From JAHEJA01 sp965657215 (lineage in GTDB: Bacteria; Pseudomonadota; Alphaproteobacteria; Rhodobacterales; Rhodobacteraceae): DNA of 64,000 bases. Below, in pieces: positions 25,942-34,948 of this stretch (its first letter is position 1; every line of letters begins with the position of its first letter). The position numbers and the translations under genes are program-made. The notes under the pieces are model-generated. The model was not told where the DNA came from. It saw only the letters and a list, made by a program, of their open reading frames with translations, and did no database searches. The DNA lies in the NCBI GenBank assembly GCA_965657215.1, contig CBFHNR010000005.1:62001-126000 (forward strand), in the 5' to 3' direction.

Positions 25942-26621
25942 GACACAGGCTCCTTGCGTTTTAGAACGGAGGCAATTTCTTTGGCGAGGAGCGCGTTTGA
26001 AAGAGGCTGATCCATTTTGCTACGTGCTTTTTCCACAAGCTCTGGCGGCACAGTAGCGCTGCGATATGTGGCAAGCCCATCTACGACAGCTGCGCTAAAT
26101 TCGGGATGCGCTTGGACTGTGAAAATATGATCTCCATAAGATATCATCGCGTTTTGGCAATGTGCGTTTGATCCCAATACCTTGGCTCCTTGCGGGAGCT
26201 GGACAACTTGGTCCTGGTGCCATGCGTTCAATGAAACAGGCTGCCCTTTGAACGTATACTCCGTGTGGCCAACGGCCCAACCTCCGGAAAACTTCTCGAC
26301 CTTGCCACCCAAAGCTTGGGCGATGATTTGATGACCGAAACAAATGCCAACCAAGGGCAGTTTTTGTTGATCAATCTCTCGGATGAAGTCCTCAAGCGGT
26401 GGGATCCAATTGTGATCCTCATAGGCGCCATGTTTTGAGCCTGTGATCAGCCATGCATCTGCCTCATTGGGTGAGGATGGGAATTGATTGTCCACAACAT
26501 CATAAACCGCAAAATCAAACCCAAAATCGCCAAGCATAGATTTGAACAGATCTGCGTAATCGCCCAATACATCGCGGAGCTCATCTGCGCTGTGACCTGC
26601 TTGTAATATTCCTAATTTCAT
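25938..26621 (-). CDS. Class I glutamine amidotransferase-like hydrolase
   Basis: A 227-residue GATase of the GuaA-like cytoplasmic family. The triad is complete: Cys94 in LVGICFGHQIIAQALGG, His172 and Glu174 in VQAHPEFS. In this context it probably hydrolyses the gamma-glutamyl bond of the oxidized intermediate, as PuuD does for gamma-glutamyl-GABA, although PuuD itself is a different (peptidase C26) subfamily. It overlaps puuA by 4 bases. Confidence 0.83.
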   Translation of the reverse strand: MKLGILQAGHSADELRDVLGDYADLFKSMLGDFGFDFAVYDVVDNQFPSSPNEADAWLITGSKHGAYEDHNWIPPLEDFIREIDQQKLPLVGICFGHQIIAQALGGKVEKFSGGWAVGHTEYTFKGQPVSLNAWHQDQVVQLPQGAKVLGSNAHCQNAMISYGDHIFTVQAHPEFSAAVVDGLATYRSATVPPELVEKARSKMDQPLSNALLAKEIASVLKRKEPVS

Positions 26622-26654
26622 AATTCACCATTATTTCAAAATATCTGGATCAGG

Positions 26655-27989
26655 TTAGACCGTTTCCAAATAAATTTCAGCCTGCTCTGTTTGGCTAAGA
26701 TCTTTCATGTAGTCGTGTTCTTGCCGTTTGGTTAATACCATGTTTCTGATCAAGTTCTCGGGAAAAATGCGTTTTGTGATGTCACTTGCATCAAACGCAT
26801 CGATGGCATCGGACCAGGTTGGGCAAAGTTGTGGGACATCCAAATTATAGGCGCTTCCCGTGATCGGGGCGGGTGGGGTGCGTTTGTCCTGAATGCCGAC
26901 CAACGCCGCGCCCAAAATTGCAGTTAACAATAAATAGGGGCTGACGTCGCCACCGGCCACGCGATGTTCGATCCGCCGCGCTGCGGTTGATCCTGAGGGA
27001 ATTCGAATAGCTGCCGTGCGATTTTCATAGCCCCAGCAGATGCCTGTCGGCGCGTGGCTGTCTGGCACCATACGGTCATAGCTATTTGCATGGGGTGCAA
27101 AAATTAGCGTGCAATCAGACATAGCATCGATACAGCCAGCAACCGCGTGACGGAGGACATCAGAACCCTTCTGCGAGCCATCATCAAATATATTCTTTCC
27201 GGCATCATCCAAAACAGAGAAATGTGTATGCAATCCTGATCCTGCATAGTCAGGGTAGGGTTTCGCCATAAAGCTTGCAGCAAAACCATGACGACGCGCG
27301 ATCCCTTTGACCAACATCTTGAACAACCACGCATCATCTGCGGCGCGCAATGCATCGTCGCAATGCATGAGATTTATCTCAAATTGCCCAAGGCCAGACT
27401 CGGAAATGGCGGTATCCGCAGGAATGCCCATATCTTCGCAGGCGTCATAAAGGTCAGTAAAGAATTCATCAAAGCTATCTAGTGCACTTAGCGAAAGAGT
27501 GTCTGCCGCATGCCGTCTTTTGCCAGAGGTCGGCGACACTGGAACTTGGGGTTTGCGTTGACGATCATCAATGAGATAAAATTCCATCTCCATCGCGACG
27601 ACAGGAGTCAGTCCCAAATCCTTATATTGCGAGACAACGGAATTGAGGGCATGTCTGGGATCGCCATCAAAGGGGCGACCATCATCATGGAACATCCAAA
27701 TCGGCAAAAGGGCAGTCGGGGCATTGAGCCAAGGCATAGGCACAAAGCCCCGTTCAGTCGGTTGTAGAACCCCATCGGCATCACCACTGTCAAAGACAAG
27801 GGGGCTATTCTCAATGTCGTTTCCCCAAATGTCCAAATTCAGAACAGACAAAGGAAACCGTGCGCCACTGCCTTCCATTTTGTCGGCATAACGCGTCGGA
27901 ATACGTTTTCCGCGGGCTTGTCCGTTTAGATCTGAGGCCGCAATGCGAATGGTTTTTATTTCAGGGTGCTCGTGAAGCCAGGTCGTCAT
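26655..27989 (-). CDS. Second glutamine synthetase-family ligase
   Basis: A 444-residue glutamine synthetase-fold protein, paralogous to the ligase 700 bases downstream. Motifs are EMEFYLIDDRQRKP, ESGLGQFEINLMHCDDAL, SGLHTHFSVLDD and TAAIRIPSGSTAARRIEHRV. I chose the ATG at 27989 (MTTWLHEHPEIKT) over one 22 codons upstream. Two different ligases in one operon suggest two amine substrates or a heteromeric enzyme, but this cannot be settled from sequence. No adenylylation-site tyrosine pattern of GlnA is seen. Confidence 0.83.
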   Translation of the reverse strand: MTTWLHEHPEIKTIRIAASDLNGQARGKRIPTRYADKMEGSGARFPLSVLNLDIWGNDIENSPLVFDSGDADGVLQPTERGFVPMPWLNAPTALLPIWMFHDDGRPFDGDPRHALNSVVSQYKDLGLTPVVAMEMEFYLIDDRQRKPQVPVSPTSGKRRHAADTLSLSALDSFDEFFTDLYDACEDMGIPADTAISESGLGQFEINLMHCDDALRAADDAWLFKMLVKGIARRHGFAASFMAKPYPDYAGSGLHTHFSVLDDAGKNIFDDGSQKGSDVLRHAVAGCIDAMSDCTLIFAPHANSYDRMVPDSHAPTGICWGYENRTAAIRIPSGSTAARRIEHRVAGGDVSPYLLLTAILGAALVGIQDKRTPPAPITGSAYNLDVPQLCPTWSDAIDAFDASDITKRIFPENLIRNMVLTKRQEHDYMKDLSQTEQAEIYLETV

Positions 27990-28101
27990 TTTATCACCAG
28001 TTTGGGTATGCGCGCGCGATTGCACGTCACAAATTACCCTGAGTTTTTGTTTCAACAGGGGGGTAAATCCCTACTGAAATAATTTGATCAAATTTAGCTT
28101 A

Positions 28102-28908
28102 CTACCGAATGAGATTTAAACGCAAGCGAATTTTCGATTGGTTGGCTTGGGGAAGATGGCGGTTCAAACGTTTGTTGATTATGCCAAAAATACCAATGAC
28201 GATAAGCGTCAAAATTATGAAATATCCTGCGAGAATTGGATAGGGGATAAAGGGGTTGAAGGTTTTGTCGGCAAAATAGCTTGCATAATACAGGGCGTCA
28301 CCGCGTTGCTGCCATGCAGGGAAACCTGAGAAATAGACAAGCGTCGTGGCGTGAAACAAAAAGATGGCCTCGTTGGTATAGGCAGGCCAGGCTAAGCGCA
28401 GCATCGTCGGCCAGATCACGCGCTTGAACCGTGTCCATCCTGTCATGCCATAGGCATCGGCGGCTTCAACGTCGCCTTTTGGTATGGATTGCAGTGCGCC
28501 ATAGAAGATTTCACCTGAATACGCGGCTGTATTGCAGAATAAGACAACCAATGCACCGAGCCATGCCGCTGTAAAGGGGGCAAAAATGGGGACCGATTGT
28601 TTGAGGCTCAGGAACAAGAAATAGGCAAAGAAGAACTGAATAAACAGCGGTGATCCGCGAAAGATAAAGATGAACCATTCAGCAGGCTTGCGCACCCATA
28701 TTGACCTAGATGCTTTTCCGACGGCCAAAGCTGTTGCTAGGATAAACCCAGAGACGAGAGCAAAGAGGCCGAAATAGATATTCCAAATCATACCCGAGCC
28801 AATCAAGGTGAATTGATGGCACAAAGTGAAATCAGAGCGCGGCAGCAGTCGTTCGCCAATCCCAATAGAGCGAAGCCCATAATCCGCGATGATGTCTAAA
28901 CAGCTCAT
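28102..28908 (-). CDS. Amino-acid-type ABC transporter permease (HisM/ArtM-like)
   Basis: A 268-residue inner-membrane permease. The His/Glu/Gln/Arg/opine family signature is FIFRGSPLFIQFFFAYF, and the EAA loop is GDVEAADAYGMTGWTRFKRV (about residues 160-180). It pairs with the permease encoded just upstream; their genes overlap by 4 bases. The pair, together with the binding protein and ATPase at 30952-32474, makes a complete polar amino-acid importer rather than a PotFGHI-type polyamine importer. Confidence 0.9.
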   Translation of the reverse strand: MSCLDIIADYGLRSIGIGERLLPRSDFTLCHQFTLIGSGMIWNIYFGLFALVSGFILATALAVGKASRSIWVRKPAEWFIFIFRGSPLFIQFFFAYFLFLSLKQSVPIFAPFTAAWLGALVVLFCNTAAYSGEIFYGALQSIPKGDVEAADAYGMTGWTRFKRVIWPTMLRLAWPAYTNEAIFLFHATTLVYFSGFPAWQQRGDALYYASYFADKTFNPFIPYPILAGYFIILTLIVIGIFGIINKRLNRHLPQANQSKIRLRLNLIR

Positions 28909-29789
28909 GCTTGAGCCCTCCGTTGCGCTTCTCCGCCTGTGGTGGCTTGGCCTTTTGTGAGCTTGAGCATCACTTTCTCAAGGACGATTTCGGACAGGCG
29001 TGTAAAGGCGAGATAGAAAATCAAGAGGGCGAAGAAATACCACATTCGCCAATCTCCATGGGGATAATCCGTGAAGCGTTCGGTTTTGGTTCCGCCCAGC
29101 TCGCGCGCCCAATAGACGATGTCTTCGATACCCAAAAGGAACAAGAGCGGCGTTGCTTTGATCAAAACCATCCATAGATTTCCCAACCCAGGAAGCGCAT
29201 AGACCCACATCTGCGGCACTAAGATGCGCCAAAAAGTTTGTCTTTCGTTCATCCCATAGGCGGCGGCTGTTTCGAGCTGTGTCTTGGGAACAGCGCGCAT
29301 GGCGCCAAACAAAACATTGGCGGCAAAGGCTCCAAAAACGATGGAAAAGGTGAGAACGGCGATGGCAAAACCATAGACTTCGTGAATCCATTGTGGGGCT
29401 GTGCCCAAGGGCATTTTGGCGGCTGAACAGACCACGAAATCGTTTCCTTGGCGAATAGGATCCGTCCAATCGGGACAGAGTATTTTGTGACGCGACCATT
29501 CTATGAGCTGATCAAGAGCAATGACAAAAAACAAGAAGAAGGCGATATCAGGAACACCGCGCACCACAGCGATATACCCCCGACCAAGCCAGCTGAGGGG
29601 TGCAAATTGCGAGCGTGCTGCCATGGCACCGCCAAAGCCAAAGCCAAGGGCAACAGGGGCCGTGATCGCCAGTAGCGTGAGAACAGTGACAAAGGATTGA
29701 TAGAACCCCATATGTTTGCCGGTTGTTAGGTAACAGGCAAACCATCGAAAGGTTTCTAGCTGCGACGGATCACTGCAAAATTCAAACAT
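28905..29789 (-). CDS. Amino-acid-type ABC transporter permease (HisQ/ArtQ-like)
   Basis: A 294-residue permease with the signature VVRGVPDIAFFLFFVIALDQ and the EAA loop KTQLETAAAYGMNERQTFWR. Membrane segments occupy the first 70 and last 130 residues. An unusually long periplasmic stretch (about residues 95-150) contains three cysteines. I chose the ATG at 29789, with AAGGA upstream; the gene then overlaps the end of the FAD oxidoreductase by 8 bases. It partners the other permease in one importer. Confidence 0.88.
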   Translation of the reverse strand: MFEFCSDPSQLETFRWFACYLTTGKHMGFYQSFVTVLTLLAITAPVALGFGFGGAMAARSQFAPLSWLGRGYIAVVRGVPDIAFFLFFVIALDQLIEWSRHKILCPDWTDPIRQGNDFVVCSAAKMPLGTAPQWIHEVYGFAIAVLTFSIVFGAFAANVLFGAMRAVPKTQLETAAAYGMNERQTFWRILVPQMWVYALPGLGNLWMVLIKATPLLFLLGIEDIVYWARELGGTKTERFTDYPHGDWRMWYFFALLIFYLAFTRLSEIVLEKVMLKLTKGQATTGGEAQRRAQA

Positions 29790-30888
29790 CAGGGCGTCCT
29801 TGTTCTGGTGGCGTCGGGCGAAAGCCATAGGGCGCTGTCATCGGATTTGGGTCTAATCCAAGGAGGCTATCAACACAGGTTCTCGCAGCCATTGGGGCAT
29901 TTGTCACGCCGCCATGCATCGCCATGACCGAAAGATTGGCAAATGGATCAACCCTCCCAATAATTGGCAAGCCATCTGGCGGTAAAACACGCGTTCCGAT
30001 TGAAAAGCTGCTTACTCTGAGGGGATTACTTTGCGCATTGGGAATGTCAAAATTGTCTTGTACTTGGTTGACCAATCCCAAAGCCGCATCCGCGACACTT
30101 AGCTCACCACTGAAATCTTGATCAAAGGTTCCCCCAATCAAAAGCGATCCATCACCGCTTTGGCGGACATGAAAATCAGGCCCCATGATCATATGCGTGA
30201 GAAATGGATCAATTGGCTGAGTACGTACCAAAAGACCGCGAGACTGTTCCAGATGAAACGGAACACCAACTGTTTGCAAAAGCGCGGGCGTGCCATGACC
30301 TGCGGCCAAGATCACATGATCGGCCAGTATCGGACCATTCGATGTCATGGCGCCTGTGATCTGTGTGCCCTCGTTGATTAAGCCATGCACGTGCGCGGTG
30401 ACTGTCTTGGCTTGCGATAGCGCCAATAGTTGATCCGCAACGGTCGCGGTTTCGACGCCGACTTCATCCTGAGTCAAAAGGGCGCATTCTGGCGCGCCTC
30501 GGAACGACGGGAGGTCGCGCAAAATATCTTGGCGTGTCGCCATCGCGATTGGATAGCCCCAATCGTGATGGGTGTGATAGGCATCCTGTAAGGCATCATC
30601 AGATAAATCAAAAACGAGGCTCGGACGGCGCTGGGCCGCCAAATCAGGATGTTGATGTATCAGATCATGCCACATAAGGCGTGACGCATTTCGGAATTGA
30701 AAATAAGTGGGATCATTGTCGACATGGGCATTCACCCAGCCCCAAGAGGCACCGCTGGCTGTGGCCCCACTGCCGATAGGATGTGACGCAACACAGGTAA
30801 TCCGCGCCTTAGGAAGCCGCTGAGCCACCTCATAGGCAAGACACGATCCCAAGATACCTTGGCCGATTATAAGTATGTGTTGAGACAT
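29782..30888 (-). CDS. FAD-dependent oxidoreductase, D-amino-acid/glycine oxidase-like
   Basis: A 368-residue DAO-family flavoprotein. The dinucleotide motif is HILIIGQGILGSCLAYEVAQ (residues 4-23), and the C-terminal FAD loop is FSIGTRVLPPDGLPIIGRVD. GSGATASGASWGWVNAH is close to DadA/ThiO-type enzymes. It oxidizes an amine, imine or D-amino acid; the substrate is unknown. It lies after the binding-protein terminator and overlaps the first permease gene, so it belongs to the downstream part of the operon. Confidence 0.83.
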   Translation of the reverse strand: MSQHILIIGQGILGSCLAYEVAQRLPKARITCVASHPIGSGATASGASWGWVNAHVDNDPTYFQFRNASRLMWHDLIHQHPDLAAQRRPSLVFDLSDDALQDAYHTHHDWGYPIAMATRQDILRDLPSFRGAPECALLTQDEVGVETATVADQLLALSQAKTVTAHVHGLINEGTQITGAMTSNGPILADHVILAAGHGTPALLQTVGVPFHLEQSRGLLVRTQPIDPFLTHMIMGPDFHVRQSGDGSLLIGGTFDQDFSGELSVADAALGLVNQVQDNFDIPNAQSNPLRVSSFSIGTRVLPPDGLPIIGRVDPFANLSVMAMHGGVTNAPMAARTCVDSLLGLDPNPMTAPYGFRPTPPEQGRPDV

Positions 30889-30900
30889 CGTATAAATTCA

Positions 30901-30931
30901 AAAAAGACCGGCACGCAATCTGCGGCCGGTC
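30901..30931 (-). terminator. Hairpin and T-run after the binding-protein gene
   Basis: On the minus strand GACCGGC (30931-30925) pairs with GCCGGTC (30912-30906) and is followed by TTTTT. It would end or thin out transcripts between the binding protein and the oxidoreductase, giving more binding protein than permease. Confidence 0.75.
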
Positions 30932-30951
30932 TCGATTTCATAAAGCAAAGC

Positions 30952-31674
30952 TTAGAATTTTTCGCCGATGCCGTGCTTTTCGATCAACGCGTTCAAAGAT
31001 CCGTCTGCTTTCATAGAGTCGATTGCAGCTGTGAATTTGTCACGAAGCTCTGCATCGGATTTGCGAAGACCCATGCCAACGCCGCCACCGATAAGAACAG
31101 ATTGACCAACGATTGAAAGGTCTGCATCTGACTCTGCGATTGGCTCCAAATAGGCTTTGTCCGCAAGAACCGCGTCCGCTTCGCCGTTTTTCACTGCTGC
31201 AACTGTTTCTTCTGGTGTTGCGAATTCAACCAAAGTCGCGCCAGATTCCGCAATGTAGCTTGCTTGGATTGTGTTGGATTGTGCTGCGATAACGCCGCCT
31301 GCAAAATCAACATCCGCTGACATTGCGAGGAACGCAGATGGATCAGGCTGTGTGTAGTTTGTTGTGAAGTCGATTTTCTCTTTGCGCTCATCCGTGATGG
31401 ACATGCCAGCAATGATAGTGTCGTAGTTGCCAGAAACGAGGTTCGGGATAATGCTATCCCAGTCGTTTGTGACCCACTCACATGTCAATTCCGCGCGTGC
31501 GCAAAGCTCGTCACCCAATTCACGCTCAAAGCCTGCAACTTCACCGTTATCATCGATGAAGTTGTATGGAGGGTAAGCGCCCTCGGTGCCCATGCGAACG
31601 ACAGAGTGGCTTCCTGCGAGGGCAACGCCTGCAGTCAAAGCAAGTGCTGCTGTGCTTAAGATTAGGTTTTTCAT
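30952..31674 (-). CDS. Amino-acid ABC transporter substrate-binding protein
   Basis: A 240-residue periplasmic binding protein (SBP_bac_3). The signal peptide is clear (LILSTAALALTAGVALAGSH, cleavage near residue 21), then VRMGTEGAYPPYNFIDDNGE and GFERELGDELCARAELTCEW. It has two cysteines (about 57 and 65) that may form a disulfide. The family binds polar amino acids, opines or related compounds and delivers them to the HisQ/HisM-type permeases encoded downstream. Confidence 0.9.
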   Translation of the reverse strand: MKNLILSTAALALTAGVALAGSHSVVRMGTEGAYPPYNFIDDNGEVAGFERELGDELCARAELTCEWVTNDWDSIIPNLVSGNYDTIIAGMSITDERKEKIDFTTNYTQPDPSAFLAMSADVDFAGGVIAAQSNTIQASYIAESGATLVEFATPEETVAAVKNGEADAVLADKAYLEPIAESDADLSIVGQSVLIGGGVGMGLRKSDAELRDKFTAAIDSMKADGSLNALIEKHGIGEKF

Positions 31675-31697
31675 AGTCTCTACTCCCTAGAGGTTGG

Positions 31698-32474
31698 TTA
31701 TGCGGCTACAGTCGAACTTAGGAACTGCTGGAGTCGCCTTGATTTCGGCGCACCAAATAGGTCAGTTGGTGCGCCTTGCTCTTCGATCAAGCCTTGGTGA
31801 AGGAAAACAACATGATCTGACACGTCAGCGGCCATTTTCATGTCATGCGTCACGATCAACATTGTCCGCCCTTCGGCCGCCAAATCTTTGATCACTTTCA
31901 CCACTTCTTGTTCTAATTCTGGATCTAATGCGGAGGTTGGTTCATCAAACAGGAGGGCTTCTGGTTCCATACAAAGCGCGCGCGCAATTGCGGCGCGTTG
32001 TTGTTGGCCACCAGAGAGCTGGGCTGGATAGACATCACATTTATCACCGATGCCGACCTTGTCCAAATATTGGCGCGCGGCGACCTCGACCTCTTGTGGG
32101 TCACGTTTAAGAACCGTAAGCGGGGCTTCCATCACGTTTTGCAAAATCGTCATATGCGCCCAGAGATTAAACTGTTGGAACACCATAGAGAGGTTTGTCC
32201 GTATCCGCATAACTTGGTTGCGATCTGCGGGGACGCGATTAAGCCCTGTTCCGCGCCATGTCACAGGTTCACCTTTGAACAAGACATCCCCTTGTTGGCT
32301 ATCCTCTAACAAATTTGCGCACCGAAGCAATGTCGATTTCCCTGATCCAGAGGATCCAATAAGGGATACAACATCACCGCGCTTTGCCGTGATATCGACA
32401 CCCTTTATCACCTCAAGCGCACCATAGGCCTTGTGAAGGTTACGAATTTCTATGACGGGGCTTTGGTCAGACAC
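31698..32474 (-). CDS. Amino-acid ABC transporter ATP-binding protein (HisP/GlnQ-like)
   Basis: A 258-residue ABC ATPase with Walker A GSSGSGKST (residues 40-48), signature LSGGQQQR, Walker B ALLFDEPTSALDPE and the H-loop IVTHDM. The sequence between Walker A and the signature (QFNLWAHMTILQNVMEAPL) is typical of histidine/arginine importers. It is the first gene of the long minus-strand operon, so the promoter should lie in 32475-32566. Confidence 0.93.
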   Translation of the reverse strand: MSDQSPVIEIRNLHKAYGALEVIKGVDITAKRGDVVSLIGSSGSGKSTLLRCANLLEDSQQGDVLFKGEPVTWRGTGLNRVPADRNQVMRIRTNLSMVFQQFNLWAHMTILQNVMEAPLTVLKRDPQEVEVAARQYLDKVGIGDKCDVYPAQLSGGQQQRAAIARALCMEPEALLFDEPTSALDPELEQEVVKVIKDLAAEGRTMLIVTHDMKMAADVSDHVVFLHQGLIEEQGAPTDLFGAPKSRRLQQFLSSTVAA

Positions 32475-32566
32475 GTGATTCCTGTGGGCTTGTTAGTGGT
32501 GACCATACAATAAGGATCAATTTGGGGGCATGGCAACGCCCAATGCGACACTAATTGACCAAAACG

Positions 32567-33328
32567 TCAACACATGTCGGAGATTTTGGTCATTTCGTCA
32601 GGTGTTGGTGGGGTGGGAACGTCAAAATAACGACGTGGGTCTATTTTTATAAATCCATTAAGTCCTAACGTCGCGCGGTCTTTGGGCGAAAGTTGCTGGA
32701 ATGCGTTCAAAACGCGCGACTCGATCTGGGAAGAATCAGTCTGTTTTGAACAAATATAGGGCAACGCAGGCGTCGGTTGGGTGCGCTCCAATTCACAAAG
32801 ATCTGCGGCAAAGGCGTCATATCGTTGAATAAGGCGCCATGAATGCGCATCTATGGCGCAATAATCGGCCTCTCCCTGTGCGACCATCAAAGCAGATGCG
32901 ACATGGGCGTGACTTTGCACAAGTTTAGTCGGTTTCAATCCTGATTGCAGCAGATGTGTTATCGGACCGGCCCATCCAGATTGCGAGAGCGCTTCGTTAT
33001 AGGCATATGTTCCTTTGACGATCTGCGAGAGGTCACGTGTTTCAGAGCATCGCGCCAAGAACACGCTATTGTAGTATCCCGCTGGGCATCCGTCCAAAGC
33101 ATAATCGGGTGTGATCACGTAGTTTACGCTCTCCCGCAAGGAGACGCGAAAGGGCATGCCGCATGTTTGGGCGAGGATCAATTCAGGGTGGCGCCAAATG
33201 TCCCAGAGGTCTTGATCCTGTGACAAAGATAGGGATGAAAAACCTGTTCCTTGGCTGATGAGGGACCAAAACCGATCTGTTTCCTCGCGTGTTTCTACGC
33301 GGTCATACATTGGCAAAGCGGCTATCAT
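32567..33328 (-). CDS. PhnD-like phosphate/phosphonate-type binding-fold protein, apparently cytoplasmic
   Basis: A 253-residue protein of the PhnD/periplasmic-binding type II fold. Visible elements are QTCGMPFRVSLRESVNYV, KGTYAYNEALSQSGWAGP and ALMVAQGEADYCAIDAHSW, the family's substrate-pocket pattern. No signal peptide is seen; it begins MIAALPMYDRVETREETDRF. Without an adjacent ABC permease it may act as a sensor or soluble binding protein. It overlaps the TerB gene by 4 bases. Confidence 0.7.
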   Translation of the reverse strand: MIAALPMYDRVETREETDRFWSLISQGTGFSSLSLSQDQDLWDIWRHPELILAQTCGMPFRVSLRESVNYVITPDYALDGCPAGYYNSVFLARCSETRDLSQIVKGTYAYNEALSQSGWAGPITHLLQSGLKPTKLVQSHAHVASALMVAQGEADYCAIDAHSWRLIQRYDAFAADLCELERTQPTPALPYICSKQTDSSQIESRVLNAFQQLSPKDRATLGLNGFIKIDPRRYFDVPTPPTPDEMTKISDMC

Positions 33329-33765
33329 GCGTTGCGCGATACCTTTTGGCGGGCTGTTGCGCTGTCAACATCACTTACGCCCAAAAGCGAGGCAACAAGG
33401 CGCACAAGGGAATCTTCTTGGGCGTCACGAACTCCATCAGCCAAGACGATGCTCCATAAATCTTCGATAACCGCGATACGATCTTCATAGGCAACGGCAT
33501 CTTTGATTGCACGGGTAAATCGCACAGTGTCGGGGGCTTCGCTTTCAAGGGTTTCGGCGTCCTTGCGTAATTTGACAACGTCTGTTGCCTCCATCGCATA
33601 TCGCGCTCCCAAGAGTGTATCGATTGTGGCAATTTCTTCTGTGTCGTAGCTCCCGTCAGAGCGCGCAATGCGCACCATCAATGCGGCGAGCGATAGTTTG
33701 GCATCTTGGGGGGCGAGGGGGGATTGCGGTCCATCCAGAAGTGTTTTCAAAAAAGCAGCAAACAT
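33325..33765 (-). CDS. TerB-like (DjlA N-terminal type) protein
   Basis: A 146-residue helical protein of the TerB/DUF533-like family. Acidic, possibly metal-binding motifs are RSDGSYDTEEIATIDTLL and VLADGVRDAQEDSLVRL. These match the repeated ADGxxxxxE helices of TerB. Roles in envelope stress have been proposed for the family; here none can be assigned. It is translationally coupled to the PhnD-like gene downstream and touches DUF1330 upstream. Confidence 0.8.
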   Translation of the reverse strand: MFAAFLKTLLDGPQSPLAPQDAKLSLAALMVRIARSDGSYDTEEIATIDTLLGARYAMEATDVVKLRKDAETLESEAPDTVRFTRAIKDAVAYEDRIAVIEDLWSIVLADGVRDAQEDSLVRLVASLLGVSDVDSATARQKVSRNA

Positions 33766-34058
33766 TACGCGTCATATCCTTCTACAATAACCATATCCGC
33801 CATTGAAATCGGAGCCCTAATCGCAAAAGCGCGTTGATATTCAGGGCTATTGTAGCAATCCAAAGCGTCTTGATAGCTTGGGAATTCAAGGACGACAGTG
33901 CGGGGTTTTGCCTGACCTTCTTTGACCTCTTGCGATCCACCGCGTACGAGAAATGTCGCATTATATTTCTCGAAGGCTTCGGCGTTGGCCGCGCGATAGG
34001 CTTCATATGCTTTGGGGTCATCGACCACGACGTGGCCTATCCAATATCCTTTGGGCAT
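33765..34058 (-). CDS. DUF1330 family protein
   Basis: A 97-residue dimeric alpha-beta-barrel fold protein. Conserved elements are KGYWIGHVVVDDPKAYEAYR, FLVRGG and RTVVLEFPSYQDALDCYNSP, the typical DUF1330 signature. Function is unknown; members are stress-linked or accessory to small-molecule metabolism. Its stop overlaps the TerB start by one base. Confidence 0.88.
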   Translation of the reverse strand: MPKGYWIGHVVVDDPKAYEAYRAANAEAFEKYNATFLVRGGSQEVKEGQAKPRTVVLEFPSYQDALDCYNSPEYQRAFAIRAPISMADMVIVEGYDA

Positions 34059-34150
34059 CTCATATCTCTCTTATGTTTGACTATATAAGTGGGGCAAGTT
34101 TCGCCAAGTCGCAAGGGCAAAGCCGCAGTCAGACCCTGGCTGTGCAGGAT

Positions 34151-34933
34151 CTATGATCCGAGTTTTGCAAACTGTCGGCTGAGAGTGTTGAGTTCCGCGT
34201 CAATCCCAAAGGGCGCGTTAATCATGAACAATCCAGAGCCAATCATGCGATGTCCGTCTCGCGCAGGGGGGAAGGTCACTTCATGCGTGATGGCATCGTC
34301 AAACTGATGTTGAAGCGCGGTGATCATCGGTTTGTGGGCGTTGGATGTTAGGAGTGGGTACCATAACAAGATGACCCCAACATTCCATTTTTTGTTCACT
34401 TTCCCAATGAAATCAGGGATCAAGCCGTAATCCGTTTTGATTTCATATGATGGGTCAATCAACATCACCCCCCGCCGTGGCGTTGGTGGCGTAATAGAAA
34501 GCGCCATTTCAAAGCCATCTTGCTGATAAACATTGGCGGCAGGAATAACATACCGAAGCGCGTCTGCTTCTTGCGGGTGTAATTCAGCAAGGTGAAGCGT
34601 ATCTGTGTCTCGTAAAATTTGTTCCGCAATCATCGGCGAGCCGGGATAGGCCGTTGCACCATGATCGGCGCGACAGGTATCTAGAACCTTGGCATAGGGG
34701 TGCTGAGGCGAAAACCAATCACGCTCTTGTGCCACACGAATACCTTGCTCCGCTTCGCCCGTTTTCAACGCGGCTTGATCGTCCAAATGATACAACGCCC
34801 GCCCAGAATGCGTTTCGATATAGCTGATCGGTTTATCTTTTCGGGTCAAATAGGACAAGCACGCCGCAAGAGTGGCGTGTTTATGGACATCGGCCAAGTT
34901 GCCCGCGTGAAAGATATGTTGATACGACAGCAT
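34151..34933 (-). CDS. rlmJ: 23S rRNA (adenine-2030-N6)-methyltransferase RlmJ
   Basis: A 260-residue methyltransferase. The N-terminus LSYQHIFHAGNLADVHKHAT is the RlmJ signature, and the catalytic motif IV appears as LIDPSYE (family D-P-[PS]-[YF]). It methylates A2030 of 23S rRNA. It lies 15 bases after pyrG and may share its transcript. Confidence 0.93.
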   Translation of the reverse strand: MLSYQHIFHAGNLADVHKHATLAACLSYLTRKDKPISYIETHSGRALYHLDDQAALKTGEAEQGIRVAQERDWFSPQHPYAKVLDTCRADHGATAYPGSPMIAEQILRDTDTLHLAELHPQEADALRYVIPAANVYQQDGFEMALSITPPTPRRGVMLIDPSYEIKTDYGLIPDFIGKVNKKWNVGVILLWYPLLTSNAHKPMITALQHQFDDAITHEVTFPPARDGHRMIGSGLFMINAPFGIDAELNTLSRQFAKLGS

Positions 34934-34948
34934 AAGGATCGCGCGCCG

